From Symbiodinium natans (lineage: Eukaryota > Sar > Dinophyceae > Suessiales > Symbiodiniaceae): a DNA stretch of 64,000 nt. Every line of letters begins with the position of its first letter. The first letter of the stretch is position 1. Below, piece after piece: positions 9,001-16,447 of this stretch. The notes beneath the pieces were generated by a model that was not told the DNA's origin, did no database searches, and worked only from the letters and a program-made list of their open reading frames with translations. The position numbers and the translations under genes are program-made. Location of the stretch: NCBI GenBank assembly GCA_905221605.1, contig CAJNDS010002427.1:362001-426000 (forward strand). Reading direction: 5' to 3'.

Positions 9001-12000
9001 TCATGGCACTTGCTTTTGAACTGCTCAATGATTGGTGAGTCTCCTAAGGAGACTGATTTCTGAATGGCTTGCCTGGCTTGCACAAGCAACGAATGGTAGA
9101 AGGGAAGGTTGGCCGCATGCGCATTTTCAAGGTCATGCAGGATAACGTTTAAAGCCCATTTGCCTCTCCAGCGCAGCAGTAGGCCAACTTTAGATAATAT
9201 GGCGCCTATCTCAGGATCCATTGCCCTAGGCGCTTTGATAAAATCAAAAACGCCCGCCATATGTTTGGCCTGAATCCAGGGACGCCTCAAAATAGTTGAG
9301 CTGGCAATAGCTAGTGCTTTGAGCATATGCCTTTTGGTGAAGGCGTACAAGGAATTGCAGAAAAGAGGGCAAGAGGCAATAAAGGCCGTATGGAATTGAA
9401 TCCTGGCAGGCATTGATGCAGTAAGGGAAAGAGCTTGTTTATTCCTTCTCAACATATTGCACAAGGCCTTATCAAGGATCAGCATGCGCAAGGAAACATC
9501 TGACATTTTCCTTTGTCCAACCCAATGGATTTCATCAATAGACGTTGCTTGCTCCCATTCATATTTTGACATGCGGCCACGCAGGATAAAGCCCAACATT
9601 GTTGCAGTCTCAGCAATAATCTTAGACCCCCAAGGCGTCATGTCGAGGAGAAGGATATCAGCAGTTTTGAAGGGCTTGTTGGTAAGAATAGAAGTTTTGC
9701 ATTTGCATTTGCAAGGCGATGCAATAATGCAAGCCAACAAAGCCTGGAAATTTTGCTGTTGTGTGCACATGCAAAGCAGCATATCGCTCGACAGGACGTA
9801 GCATTTGCTTCCGCTTACTAAGAGCAGTCCGTGTCGCACGTCAAGCCTAGTCAAGGACATCCTCATTGCTTGGTCGAGGCTGTAGATGTTCTGTTGAAGC
9901 AGTAAGCACAAGGCTTGATGCAATGAGGGACCTCCAATAGTGAGAGTATTGCTCGGTGGAAGCTGTTTGGACTCAATCCAAGCGACACCAAATTGGGCTA
10001 TGCATGCTCTGACATCCCCAGGGAGAACCTGTAAAGAAATAAACCCTGCTTGGAAGCATTGGTGACGGAGAACTTGTAACCCCGCGCTGTGCGCTGGTTC
10101 GAAAGTTCTTTGTGCCTTTTCCACCCAATGCAGGCCTTTGGAGGCAGCGCTGTTATCGTCCATGTAAGCCGTTAGTCTTATGAAGGAAGAAATGTCGTGC
10201 AGCGCCCAAATCAAGGGATCTAAGGCGAGACAGAAAAGGACAACAGAAGTCGCCCTTCCCATAGCAAGGCCTTGGTGGATGGAGATAGGCTCGAGCAAGT
10301 AACCTTGCACTTTATGCTGGGTGCGCCTCCCAAACATAAGGTGGATGACGTAAGCTTTGATCCAGGCAGGGGCAGCTCTTGCCGCTAAGCACTGCAGTAC
10401 CCACCAGGGATTCACCCGTTCAAAGGCCTTGGCAAAGTCGGAAAGCATGACTGTGTACTGGGCATCTTTGAGCTCCAAGTAGTGTTGCATTTGGGCATAA
10501 TTTGCCTGTGGTTCTTTGAAGTGATTAAGAAGAGCCTGGGCAGGATGTAGCGAGTCTTTGAAAGACTCAGCAAGGACAGCGTAGATTGCGGAGTCAATGA
10601 TTCGATCACAAGTATCGGGCATGTCTAGTGGCCTGTAGTTGTCCGCGTACGCACCCTTGTCTGCCTTGGGAATGAAGACTAAGGCCTGAAGCGGATGATC
10701 AGCTTGAGACAAGCACATCTCCCACATATGATCCCCAAGTAAGTTGGCAAAATAACTCGGATTTTGCCTATAGAAGGCATAGGGCACACCATCGGGACCC
10801 GGGGAAGAATCCTTGGTGGTAATAATGGCCTTGAAGATGATGCTTTCATCTGGTAAGTCAGCCGGCACGAAGGGGGCCCTTTGCGCATATGGCTGTAGGA
10901 GTTTGTCCCACTGGTTATCGTATTGACAAGGGAAGTGGTGCCAAAAGGCTCTAGTTGCCCTTAGTGCAGCATCAAACTGACTCATAGATGTGATCAGCTG
11001 GCCATTTTCGCTTCTGACCTGTTGCGAATCGATGATTCGAGGGCAGATTTTCCTGAAGGCCTGCCACTTAATTTTAGACTTATCAACCTGCAAATCTCTT
11101 TGAGCAACCAGGGAACGAAGACTTGGTGAGGGGGCAGTTTTCAGCTCTGCACCAAGGTGTAGCCGATTAAGCGCTTCTTGAAGCCAATGTCTCGGGAGCT
11201 CGGCTGAACCATTACCTGACGGCGTGAAAGGGGGTATGGTGATATGCCTGGCTAAAGATGTGACGGTGCTTGCGTTGACACCGACAGTCGCACCAGTGCT
11301 CCTGTTCAAAAGGCGTACCAACTTCCTAATTAATGCAGCAATTGAGTTTCCAGTTTGGGCACGTAGGTTGGCATGCCACAAGAAACATGTGGCTTTTTGT
11401 GCAACGAGCGCGTCAGAAGGGCAGAGTTTTTGACCATTGTTCTGCTCTTCAATCAAGCGGGCTTTAGTGCAATTAATTAGTTTACGAAGAAGAAGGTGCG
11501 AAGGGCTAGTCTCCGCAGCCTCGATGCCAGGCAAGTCAGTAGTCGCAGGTGGAACAGAAAAAGCCGCAGCAGGAACTGTCCGAACAGGTATCGCCGGGAC
11601 ATCTTTGTCAAGCTTATGCTTCGGCCGAAACCGAATCTTTACCAAGTGATGTCCTCCAGTTACTTTTTTGTGCTTCCAAGAGACAGAACAGATCTTGGCG
11701 GACAAGTACAGCGAACTGGAAATAAGGTACTGGTCAAGGTGACTGCAGGTAGAGCCTTGCTCGAAAGTTGGCCTGTCAGACTTGCATTCAATCATGTCGC
11801 CTTGAGCAAGGAGATGTGCATACTCACCCTCCTTCTGCTGATTAACAGCATTGAAGTCCCCCCCAAGGACAACCACATGAGTTGCATCCTTGACAAAAGC
11901 ACTAAGTGCAGGGAAAAGCTTCCCCCATTGATCAGGGTGCCAATAAACTGACAGGAGCCAGTAGCAGACAGACCGAAATCTGACCAGCACGGCAAGGGCA

Positions 12001-12602
12001 AAACCAGGCACAAGGTCAACAGTTTCTACGACTTTATAGTCCTGTGGCAAACAGACAGCAACTCCTCCAGAGTGTCCAGATTCCTTCCAAATAGCGAGAG
12101 AGGCAATCGTATTTATTCTGGCTGTTGCCTGTCTGAATCGGTGTAAACAGGCAGCATTCCATTTGGTTTCCTGCAAAAGCACGGGCGTTTGGTGAGCCAA
12201 CGCACCAATGGTACGAAGCTTGGCAAGGCCAATAGTGTCGAAGGTACACAGCGAGGTAACGTTCCAACTAACGACAGCCTGCAGCTTGCACGGCTCCTTT
12301 GGGATCGTGTCGAAGTAAGGAACAAGCCTGTCAGCTATGAGATTCAGTGCAAGTTCAAGCTCTTCTGTCGGGAGCTGAAGATTGATAGCAGCGATTAGGT
12401 TAAAAGGTCGGCTGTCATTGGCCATGAGAGCAAGCTTCAGCTCACGTGTTGTGGGATAGGTGAGTGGCAGGTTGTAGGCAAGGAGAATGCTGTTGAGGGA
12501 TCTGACACGTGCGCGATGTCTACGACAAGCAACATAGGCATTGAGGTGATCAAGGAAGGTCGTAGACCTTGCCTTGATCACCACGTTACGAATCGTCGTC
12601 AT
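6099..12602 (-). CDS. ORF-B: endonuclease, reverse transcriptase, RNase H, plus a C-terminal polymerase-like domain, 2167 aa
   Basis: The start is ATG 12602-12600, which overlaps the ORF-A stop as ATGA; a longer frame upstream has no ATG. Domains in order: (1) APE-type endonuclease, ~105-325, with SWN (N114), QET (E145), GDFN (D249) and GGHH (H319). (2) Non-LTR reverse transcriptase, ~590-860, with DFAKAF (D722), QGLAMGRA and AYMDD (D815, D816). (3) Cysteine-rich region from ~1300, with a classical LINE finger C-x2-C-x8-H-x4-C at ~1389-1406. (4) RNase H, ~1625-1765, with the full D1629/E1672/D1700/D1751 set. (5) C-terminal ~400 residues with IDMKGAH (D1889, H1894) and WVHDGVYV (D2038), resembling motifs A and C of family A-like polymerases (TV-Pol type). 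The protein would nick target DNA, prime and copy the element RNA, and remove RNA. It is long for a LINE pol because of the extra C-terminal domain, whose assignment is tentative. Confidence 0.93.
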   Translation of the reverse strand: MTTIRNVVIKARSTTFLDHLNAYVACRRHRARVRSLNSILLAYNLPLTYPTTRELKLALMANDSRPFNLIAAINLQLPTEELELALNLIADRLVPYFDTIPKEPCKLQAVVSWNVTSLCTFDTIGLAKLRTIGALAHQTPVLLQETKWNAACLHRFRQATARINTIASLAIWKESGHSGGVAVCLPQDYKVVETVDLVPGFALAVLVRFRSVCYWLLSVYWHPDQWGKLFPALSAFVKDATHVVVLGGDFNAVNQQKEGEYAHLLAQGDMIECKSDRPTFEQGSTCSHLDQYLISSSLYLSAKICSVSWKHKKVTGGHHLVKIRFRPKHKLDKDVPAIPVRTVPAAAFSVPPATTDLPGIEAAETSPSHLLLRKLINCTKARLIEEQNNGQKLCPSDALVAQKATCFLWHANLRAQTGNSIAALIRKLVRLLNRSTGATVGVNASTVTSLARHITIPPFTPSGNGSAELPRHWLQEALNRLHLGAELKTAPSPSLRSLVAQRDLQVDKSKIKWQAFRKICPRIIDSQQVRSENGQLITSMSQFDAALRATRAFWHHFPCQYDNQWDKLLQPYAQRAPFVPADLPDESIIFKAIITTKDSSPGPDGVPYAFYRQNPSYFANLLGDHMWEMCLSQADHPLQALVFIPKADKGAYADNYRPLDMPDTCDRIIDSAIYAVLAESFKDSLHPAQALLNHFKEPQANYAQMQHYLELKDAQYTVMLSDFAKAFERVNPWWVLQCLAARAAPAWIKAYVIHLMFGRRTQHKVQGYLLEPISIHQGLAMGRATSVVLFCLALDPLIWALHDISSFIRLTAYMDDNSAASKGLHWVEKAQRTFEPAHSAGLQVLRHQCFQAGFISLQVLPGDVRACIAQFGVAWIESKQLPPSNTLTIGGPSLHQALCLLLQQNIYSLDQAMRMSLTRLDVRHGLLLVSGSKCYVLSSDMLLCMCTQQQNFQALLACIIASPCKCKCKTSILTNKPFKTADILLLDMTPWGSKIIAETATMLGFILRGRMSKYEWEQATSIDEIHWVGQRKMSDVSLRMLILDKALCNMLRRNKQALSLTASMPARIQFHTAFIASCPLFCNSLYAFTKRHMLKALAIASSTILRRPWIQAKHMAGVFDFIKAPRAMDPEIGAILSKVGLLLRWRGKWALNVILHDLENAHAANLPFYHSLLVQARQAIQKSVSLGDSPIIEQFKSKCHDALSAALPRVSPHSGGRKLKQAQIALRAVLRNAACVQAQGYLRQKVANHAHERQLCAILLALNLPPKNVASDVTRCYALRWAIVEEADAYFVYRQYASRDEQCRVCLRKQTGKELWYDNGFGSMPVCKLCHLNQSCPDDLAHAISCMLPCCDVNQAPLLQCAAMPGAPARTITYRAAIPNEHQCTFIQSHCLLCGLGANTTEHWLTACVVTKASLFIVLVTLGYAGTASFDSLCHTALPKINVEGGIDKKFCAVLLAWIATIRRYTMEQQCTWHPGWCETPQRAKHISNIPKLASRLWNTIPRMLLPKALPAWWVDTERCKPCCNDGGLHIEVKHPLSALIKASAQGVTVSPRNANIGDVLATLDAQHYLLAPMYQQTLGVPNVALWPKMCHCGNLHLKVTALRPIPAGTPLIVELKPVKDTHLVAQFDGSCHVQEGIGGAGGIVWSPGPVPVILETIAIPLQPCPDSMFAEICAADATLDKALSLAASNQIREVILQGDCINIVKHFAGALRLHREDLVRRLDNMWQKLTHTPITVHWSYVPRVGNKVADHLAGIAANSLRYEAPLHEDVFFDSGEGQPHMQINTECFPPILLPSKQWHLQAIQDLHSGAETISLEAPPLWNPELLLRFCLYNRIKPPPELDTTWPGLVQYRRPSLYPQGRYYAIRHWQTSKRLTRFLAIGPNAIEIDMKGAHYTLLRLLTCHSPTHPPLPTLLEARELFSSHLARAPKAQTVQTKHLLQRAVGMDSNAFLRHVYEGSIAAYAIPPALARFLAHLVQAKATLQVMIQQGIPFYQPDARVNNRNWATFALEAAESFVMRKGLAAMLPYCTGTVLWVHDGVYVKNRNAVSPFIEGTTEALVQLIQVGQHCHPQVTPNQEFANLQDVFAITTTKSEFNAAVDALNAAGIACHSPALPKRPKATTNRVSKRLILEVQDILEVERQRDDKRRRVDVTAVSRRGLWATPPSL
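12599..12602 (-). promoter_or_regulatory. ATGA stop-start overlap between ORF-A and ORF-B
   Basis: On the minus strand the ORF-B ATG (12602-12600) and the ORF-A TGA (12601-12599) share two bases. Such overlaps support termination-coupled reinitiation in several LINEs. The next in-frame ATG choices do not fit the domain layout better. Confidence 0.75.
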
Positions 12603-15600
12603 AGGGGCAAAGGGTCCCGATGGACCCCATAGAAGCAATGGTAGACAGCAGGTTGCCGATCGTAGACATAAATGCGCAGTGCCTTTTCTTGGGTGGGAAT
12701 TGTGGAGGGGATGTTGTTGTGGGTGACGGTCTGTTGATGCACCGTACCTTGCTTATATGTGGTGTAGTGTGCGCCTCGTGCATCAATACCAATATGCACA
12801 GCCTGTCGACACGGTAGAGCAAGCTTAGCAAAGCAAGAGAAGTCGCGCAAGACCTCGCTAAGCCAGGCTTCGTTCGAGTTGCAATCTGAAGCAAAGGCTT
12901 TACTGTTATAATTCTCAGCAAAGTATGGGGTTAAGAAGAGCGCAAAGAGTTCCCTTTGCCCAAGGTAAGGGGAACAGAGGATAGTATGGCCGTGCAAGTG
13001 CAAGGCAGCTTCGTTACCCTCAAATATCAGACAAGGCGTAGGTAGCTGGCTGTTCTCTTCGATTACTTTGTGAAGGAAGGTGCCAGGGCTGGCTCCTCTT
13101 CGTTCAATGTCAACGACCTCAATGATCGATGCTTGGGTAAGCGCATGCACAGTATCACGAGCCTGGGAAGCATTGAGCATTGCTAAGGCACATTGATCAT
13201 CTTGCTCGACATATAGGAAGAAGTCGACTGGCGGAGACTTCTTGCGGGCGTTGGCATCTTTCAAGTGCTGCACATAGAGAGTATTTTGCTGTCCCTTTAC
13301 AAGGAGGAATTGAGGGATGAACTCGTCTCTATACGCGACAAACTCAAGATGCAACGCTTTGAGAAAGCTGATCAGGCACCACCCTTGTGCAGGGAAGTCA
13401 AGAAAATGTAAGGCAAACTTGGCACCGAGATTCGCAACAGTCTCTCTGCACAAATTGGCCATGACATTGCGTCTCGATCCACACAAAAGTTGTAATTGAG
13501 GGTCGACAATTTGCAAGACACGCTGGATGGCCGATGGGATCCCTTTTTCTTGCAATATGTCTTGCGTTTGATGGAATCGAGTTTCCGTCGCAAAGGAAAT
13601 TCCTCTAGGAATGCCGGACGCGCTCTCTCTGATGCCTTGGAATTTACCTTGGCCGGGGGTATACTCCAGAACAACAGGTTTATTGACAATTAAACCTTGT
13701 TTGAGCCAGCCAACAGCATTAAGTTCATCGCATGGAAAAGGCGCATGAAACTTATGCGAAAACTTGTCTTGTAGCTTAACAGCTGTAGTAGCAGCAAGAA
13801 CTTGTTGGCCATAGCTAGGCCAATATTGGAGAAACTGTGAGAGGGGAAGCGGCTTCCAATGACTGTCGGGGTTTTCATTCAGTAACTCTCGAAGGGATGC
13901 GTGTTTGATCGCAGCTTTGAGAGCACCAGGGTAGAAGCAGTTCCCAACAATGGAAGCAATACACATATCATTAATGTGTTCTTCCACATCTGCAAGCCAG
14001 ATATCGAGCTCAGCATCTCTCAACATTTCCTTGTAGTGAGCAACCCTGAAGGGAGGAATGCCACTATCACCGATAAGGAAAGCATTTTCTGCACGGAGAA
14101 GTTCGTAATTAGCTTCAGCAAAGCGATCCATTGCTGCAAGGCTTGGGACGTCCGCTTGAAGAGAAAGCTTCTGAACATCTGTTACAAAGCGCAGGCCAAT
14201 GGGTCCATCAGGAACAAATTTTTCCCATTGTAGATTTGGAACCCCATTGGAGGTATTAGCCGCTTGTGAGAATTGCCTCTGGAAGGCTTCAGCTCCGCCG
14301 AAGCTGGGTACATGGTAAAGAAGGGCAGAGGGGTGGTAAAAGTATGCAGCCAATCGAAGCCCCCTCTCGCGATCAAAGCGTTTGGGACGAAGCCAAGGCT
14401 TGAGCTTTTCGCCAGGGGGTTTTATTCCGCACATGTGTTCCGCAACAGGACGCCATCCTTGGAACCACGGAGTGGGGCGATTGCTGAAGGTGCCAATTTG
14501 CCCATATCTAGTAAAGAATTTTCTTTTCCTTTCAACATGGCCGAATGTAGCTCCAGCAATATGATGGCAGCAACAATCACGTATTGCGAAGATCTGCTGA
14601 ATAAAGCCCTGGTGGATGGGCTTCATAGACCCAGCATTTTCAAGGAAGATGTGCACGCACTGAAGGATACTGGGTTCAATGCTTTGGAATGCAAGCAAAA
14701 TCGCGTATAAGACAAGCATGTGTTGCGAGCGGTCTCCCAGAAGTCCTAATCCACCTGAGCTGGACCCTGCAACCGTGAGATCTTGGCAGGGGGAACCGGC
14801 GGGAATGATGATGGCTGTTTTTTGTGGATGAATCCTTCCCAGGAAGGACAAACATTCACGCAGCAATCGGTAATCCTCTTTAAGTAGAGTCCAAACGTCA
14901 TCAATTGCGATCGATGGCACACGGTGCGAGTCAAGAGCCCATCTTTGGCTTTTGTCATAGTCATACTTATGGCATATGAGGGCGCGAAGGACGCTGTCAC
15001 TTTCTGCACTCACAGCCGCAACAGGTTGTTGCTTGAGGCATTCAACGGTGACAGCACGTGATATTCCGCATCCATCAAAAAGCGATAAGATGATGTAACG
15101 TTCAACACCAAGTGCGACCTGTATGCAGTCTTCCGACGAGACAGCATTAGTTTGATTGTTCCTGCTTCCAATTTTACCATCTTTTCTCTTGGAGACAGGC
15201 TTGGCATTGTTAAGCTTATCGAGGCTTTTCTTGACTCTACGCATCTGAGAATCAGAGCTCAAGTCGGGCTTGGCTTTAAGGGGCTGGCTGCCCCTATCAG
15301 AGCCATTCTTCTCAGAGTTCAGCGCAGTTTGAACTTCATGTTGTTGCGGTCTCTGTTCCTCATCGGAATCAGTAGCAATGGAGTGCACTTCAGGAAGAGA
15401 TGCGCTATCAAGTTGTGTCGCCAGAGCAGTACTAGGGTCGGGTTGGAGACTAACACTGGCTTGGTGTTCTGACTCCTCATCGAGTTTGCCCTTTTGGGCA
15501 GGAGTAAATTCAGTACCGCTTTTACATTCCTCGGCTTGTGGCAGAAGATGGGCACAGGACGGATTAGGCAAGCCAAAATCATCCTCTGAGGTGATGGTCA

Positions 15601-16444
15601 TATAGGTTGCAGAAGGGACAGGGCTGTCCCAGCTTGCGACCTTCGTTATCTTAGCTTGCTCAATAGCGAGTGTTTCACTACTGATATGCTGTTCTGCGTT
15701 TTCACTGGGATCAGCATGATGCCGGATAATCTCATTAAAAGAGTTAATGAGAGCAGTGGCGGGGTAAAGCTGATTGGCACAAACACTTCTGATGAAGATG
15801 GCTTCAATGTAGTGCTCAGCCTTAATCAATTGTGCCCACAAATTTTCTTTACGGACTCCGTAGATTGAGTCATAAAGAAGAATTGAATCTCCTGCTTGTT
15901 CTTTGGCATGGTGTAGCACTAGGTAGTGCTTAGCACTAGGATCATGCAGAACGAGTGCAACGACAATATATGCCTGTTGCATGACTGATACCGTACTGCC
16001 AAGAAAGCTTTGGATATCCGCCTCGCTTTTGCAGACTTGCGCAAAAGAGCTTTTCTGAGTCTTCTGTGTGAGAAGGCAGAAGAAAGACGGGAGTCTTTGA
16101 ATGGCAAGTTTGCACGTGTCATTGCGAGGGCTCAAGTTTTGCTGCATGCACGCAATCGCAAGGTCAGCAAGTTGACCTAGATCAGCGAGGATACTGATCT
16201 GATCAGAGGAGTCCTGTTCAGAATGCAACGGCAGAGCAAGAATGGGCTGTGGCTGCTGGCACATGGAGCACTTGCAGTGGATCTGCACAAGCATGGTGTA
16301 TTGCTCCTTGGCCGGAATAGCCCAAATGGCCTTACTATACACCTCAGTAAAGCTTTGAAGCTCCAACGGTGTAGCACTTGCCAATTGAAGATAGGTCAGA
16401 CCAAGTATGTGTGCAAGCTTGGCTCGAGCAGCCTCACGTATATT
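12599..16444 (-). CDS. ORF-A, 3' section: C5 cytosine DNA methyltransferase, 1281 codons after an in-frame TAG
   Basis: The frame is continuous with the upstream 817-codon section, separated only by TAG at 16447-16445, and the first ATG comes only 50 codons later. Residues are counted here from 16384. The first ~175 residues have a CKCSMC motif and the blocks KHYLVLHH (H153) and LLYDS (D172), like the His/Asp end of a USP/OTU-type cysteine peptidase. A low-complexity linker (~230-430) follows. The DNMT spans ~435-825: motif I LFDGCG (D437), motif IV GSPCQDL (C533), motif VI LENAGSM (E582), motif VIII RKRKFF (~617), and a late GN motif in IVGNCFYPG (N815). The ENAGSM and SPCQDL forms resemble the DNMT3-like group. 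The last ~435 residues are unassigned. It would methylate cytosine in DNA, perhaps the element copies themselves. It ends in TGA overlapping the ORF-B ATG. Confidence 0.9.
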   Translation of the reverse strand, partial: NIREAARAKLAHILGLTYLQLASATPLELQSFTEVYSKAIWAIPAKEQYTMLVQIHCKCSMCQQPQPILALPLHSEQDSSDQISILADLGQLADLAIACMQQNLSPRNDTCKLAIQRLPSFFCLLTQKTQKSSFAQVCKSEADIQSFLGSTVSVMQQAYIVVALVLHDPSAKHYLVLHHAKEQAGDSILLYDSIYGVRKENLWAQLIKAEHYIEAIFIRSVCANQLYPATALINSFNEIIRHHADPSENAEQHISSETLAIEQAKITKVASWDSPVPSATYMTITSEDDFGLPNPSCAHLLPQAEECKSGTEFTPAQKGKLDEESEHQASVSLQPDPSTALATQLDSASLPEVHSIATDSDEEQRPQQHEVQTALNSEKNGSDRGSQPLKAKPDLSSDSQMRRVKKSLDKLNNAKPVSKRKDGKIGSRNNQTNAVSSEDCIQVALGVERYIILSLFDGCGISRAVTVECLKQQPVAAVSAESDSVLRALICHKYDYDKSQRWALDSHRVPSIAIDDVWTLLKEDYRLLRECLSFLGRIHPQKTAIIIPAGSPCQDLTVAGSSSGGLGLLGDRSQHMLVLYAILLAFQSIEPSILQCVHIFLENAGSMKPIHQGFIQQIFAIRDCCCHHIAGATFGHVERKRKFFTRYGQIGTFSNRPTPWFQGWRPVAEHMCGIKPPGEKLKPWLRPKRFDRERGLRLAAYFYHPSALLYHVPSFGGAEAFQRQFSQAANTSNGVPNLQWEKFVPDGPIGLRFVTDVQKLSLQADVPSLAAMDRFAEANYELLRAENAFLIGDSGIPPFRVAHYKEMLRDAELDIWLADVEEHINDMCIASIVGNCFYPGALKAAIKHASLRELLNENPDSHWKPLPLSQFLQYWPSYGQQVLAATTAVKLQDKFSHKFHAPFPCDELNAVGWLKQGLIVNKPVVLEYTPGQGKFQGIRESASGIPRGISFATETRFHQTQDILQEKGIPSAIQRVLQIVDPQLQLLCGSRRNVMANLCRETVANLGAKFALHFLDFPAQGWCLISFLKALHLEFVAYRDEFIPQFLLVKGQQNTLYVQHLKDANARKKSPPVDFFLYVEQDDQCALAMLNASQARDTVHALTQASIIEVVDIERRGASPGTFLHKVIEENSQLPTPCLIFEGNEAALHLHGHTILCSPYLGQRELFALFLTPYFAENYNSKAFASDCNSNEAWLSEVLRDFSCFAKLALPCRQAVHIGIDARGAHYTTYKQGTVHQQTVTHNNIPSTIPTQEKALRIYVYDRQPAVYHCFYGVHRDPLPL

Positions 16445-16447
16445 CTA
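16445..16447 (-). other. Single in-frame TAG inside ORF-A
   Basis: Reading GCT GCG GTT GGA TAG AAT ATA, this is the only stop between 18898 and 12602 in this frame. It is either a nonsense mutation in an otherwise intact copy or a readthrough stop separating two products. There is no ATG close behind it. Confidence 0.85.

Noticed and set aside
12603-12638. Longer ORF-B start upstream of 12602
   Set aside because: The extra 12 codons have no ATG (the first codon is TTG); the ATGA overlap start is better.
16385-16444. Independent methyltransferase ORF starting at 16384
   Set aside because: The codon there is TTG, and the frame continues upstream to the TAG; the segment belongs to ORF-A.
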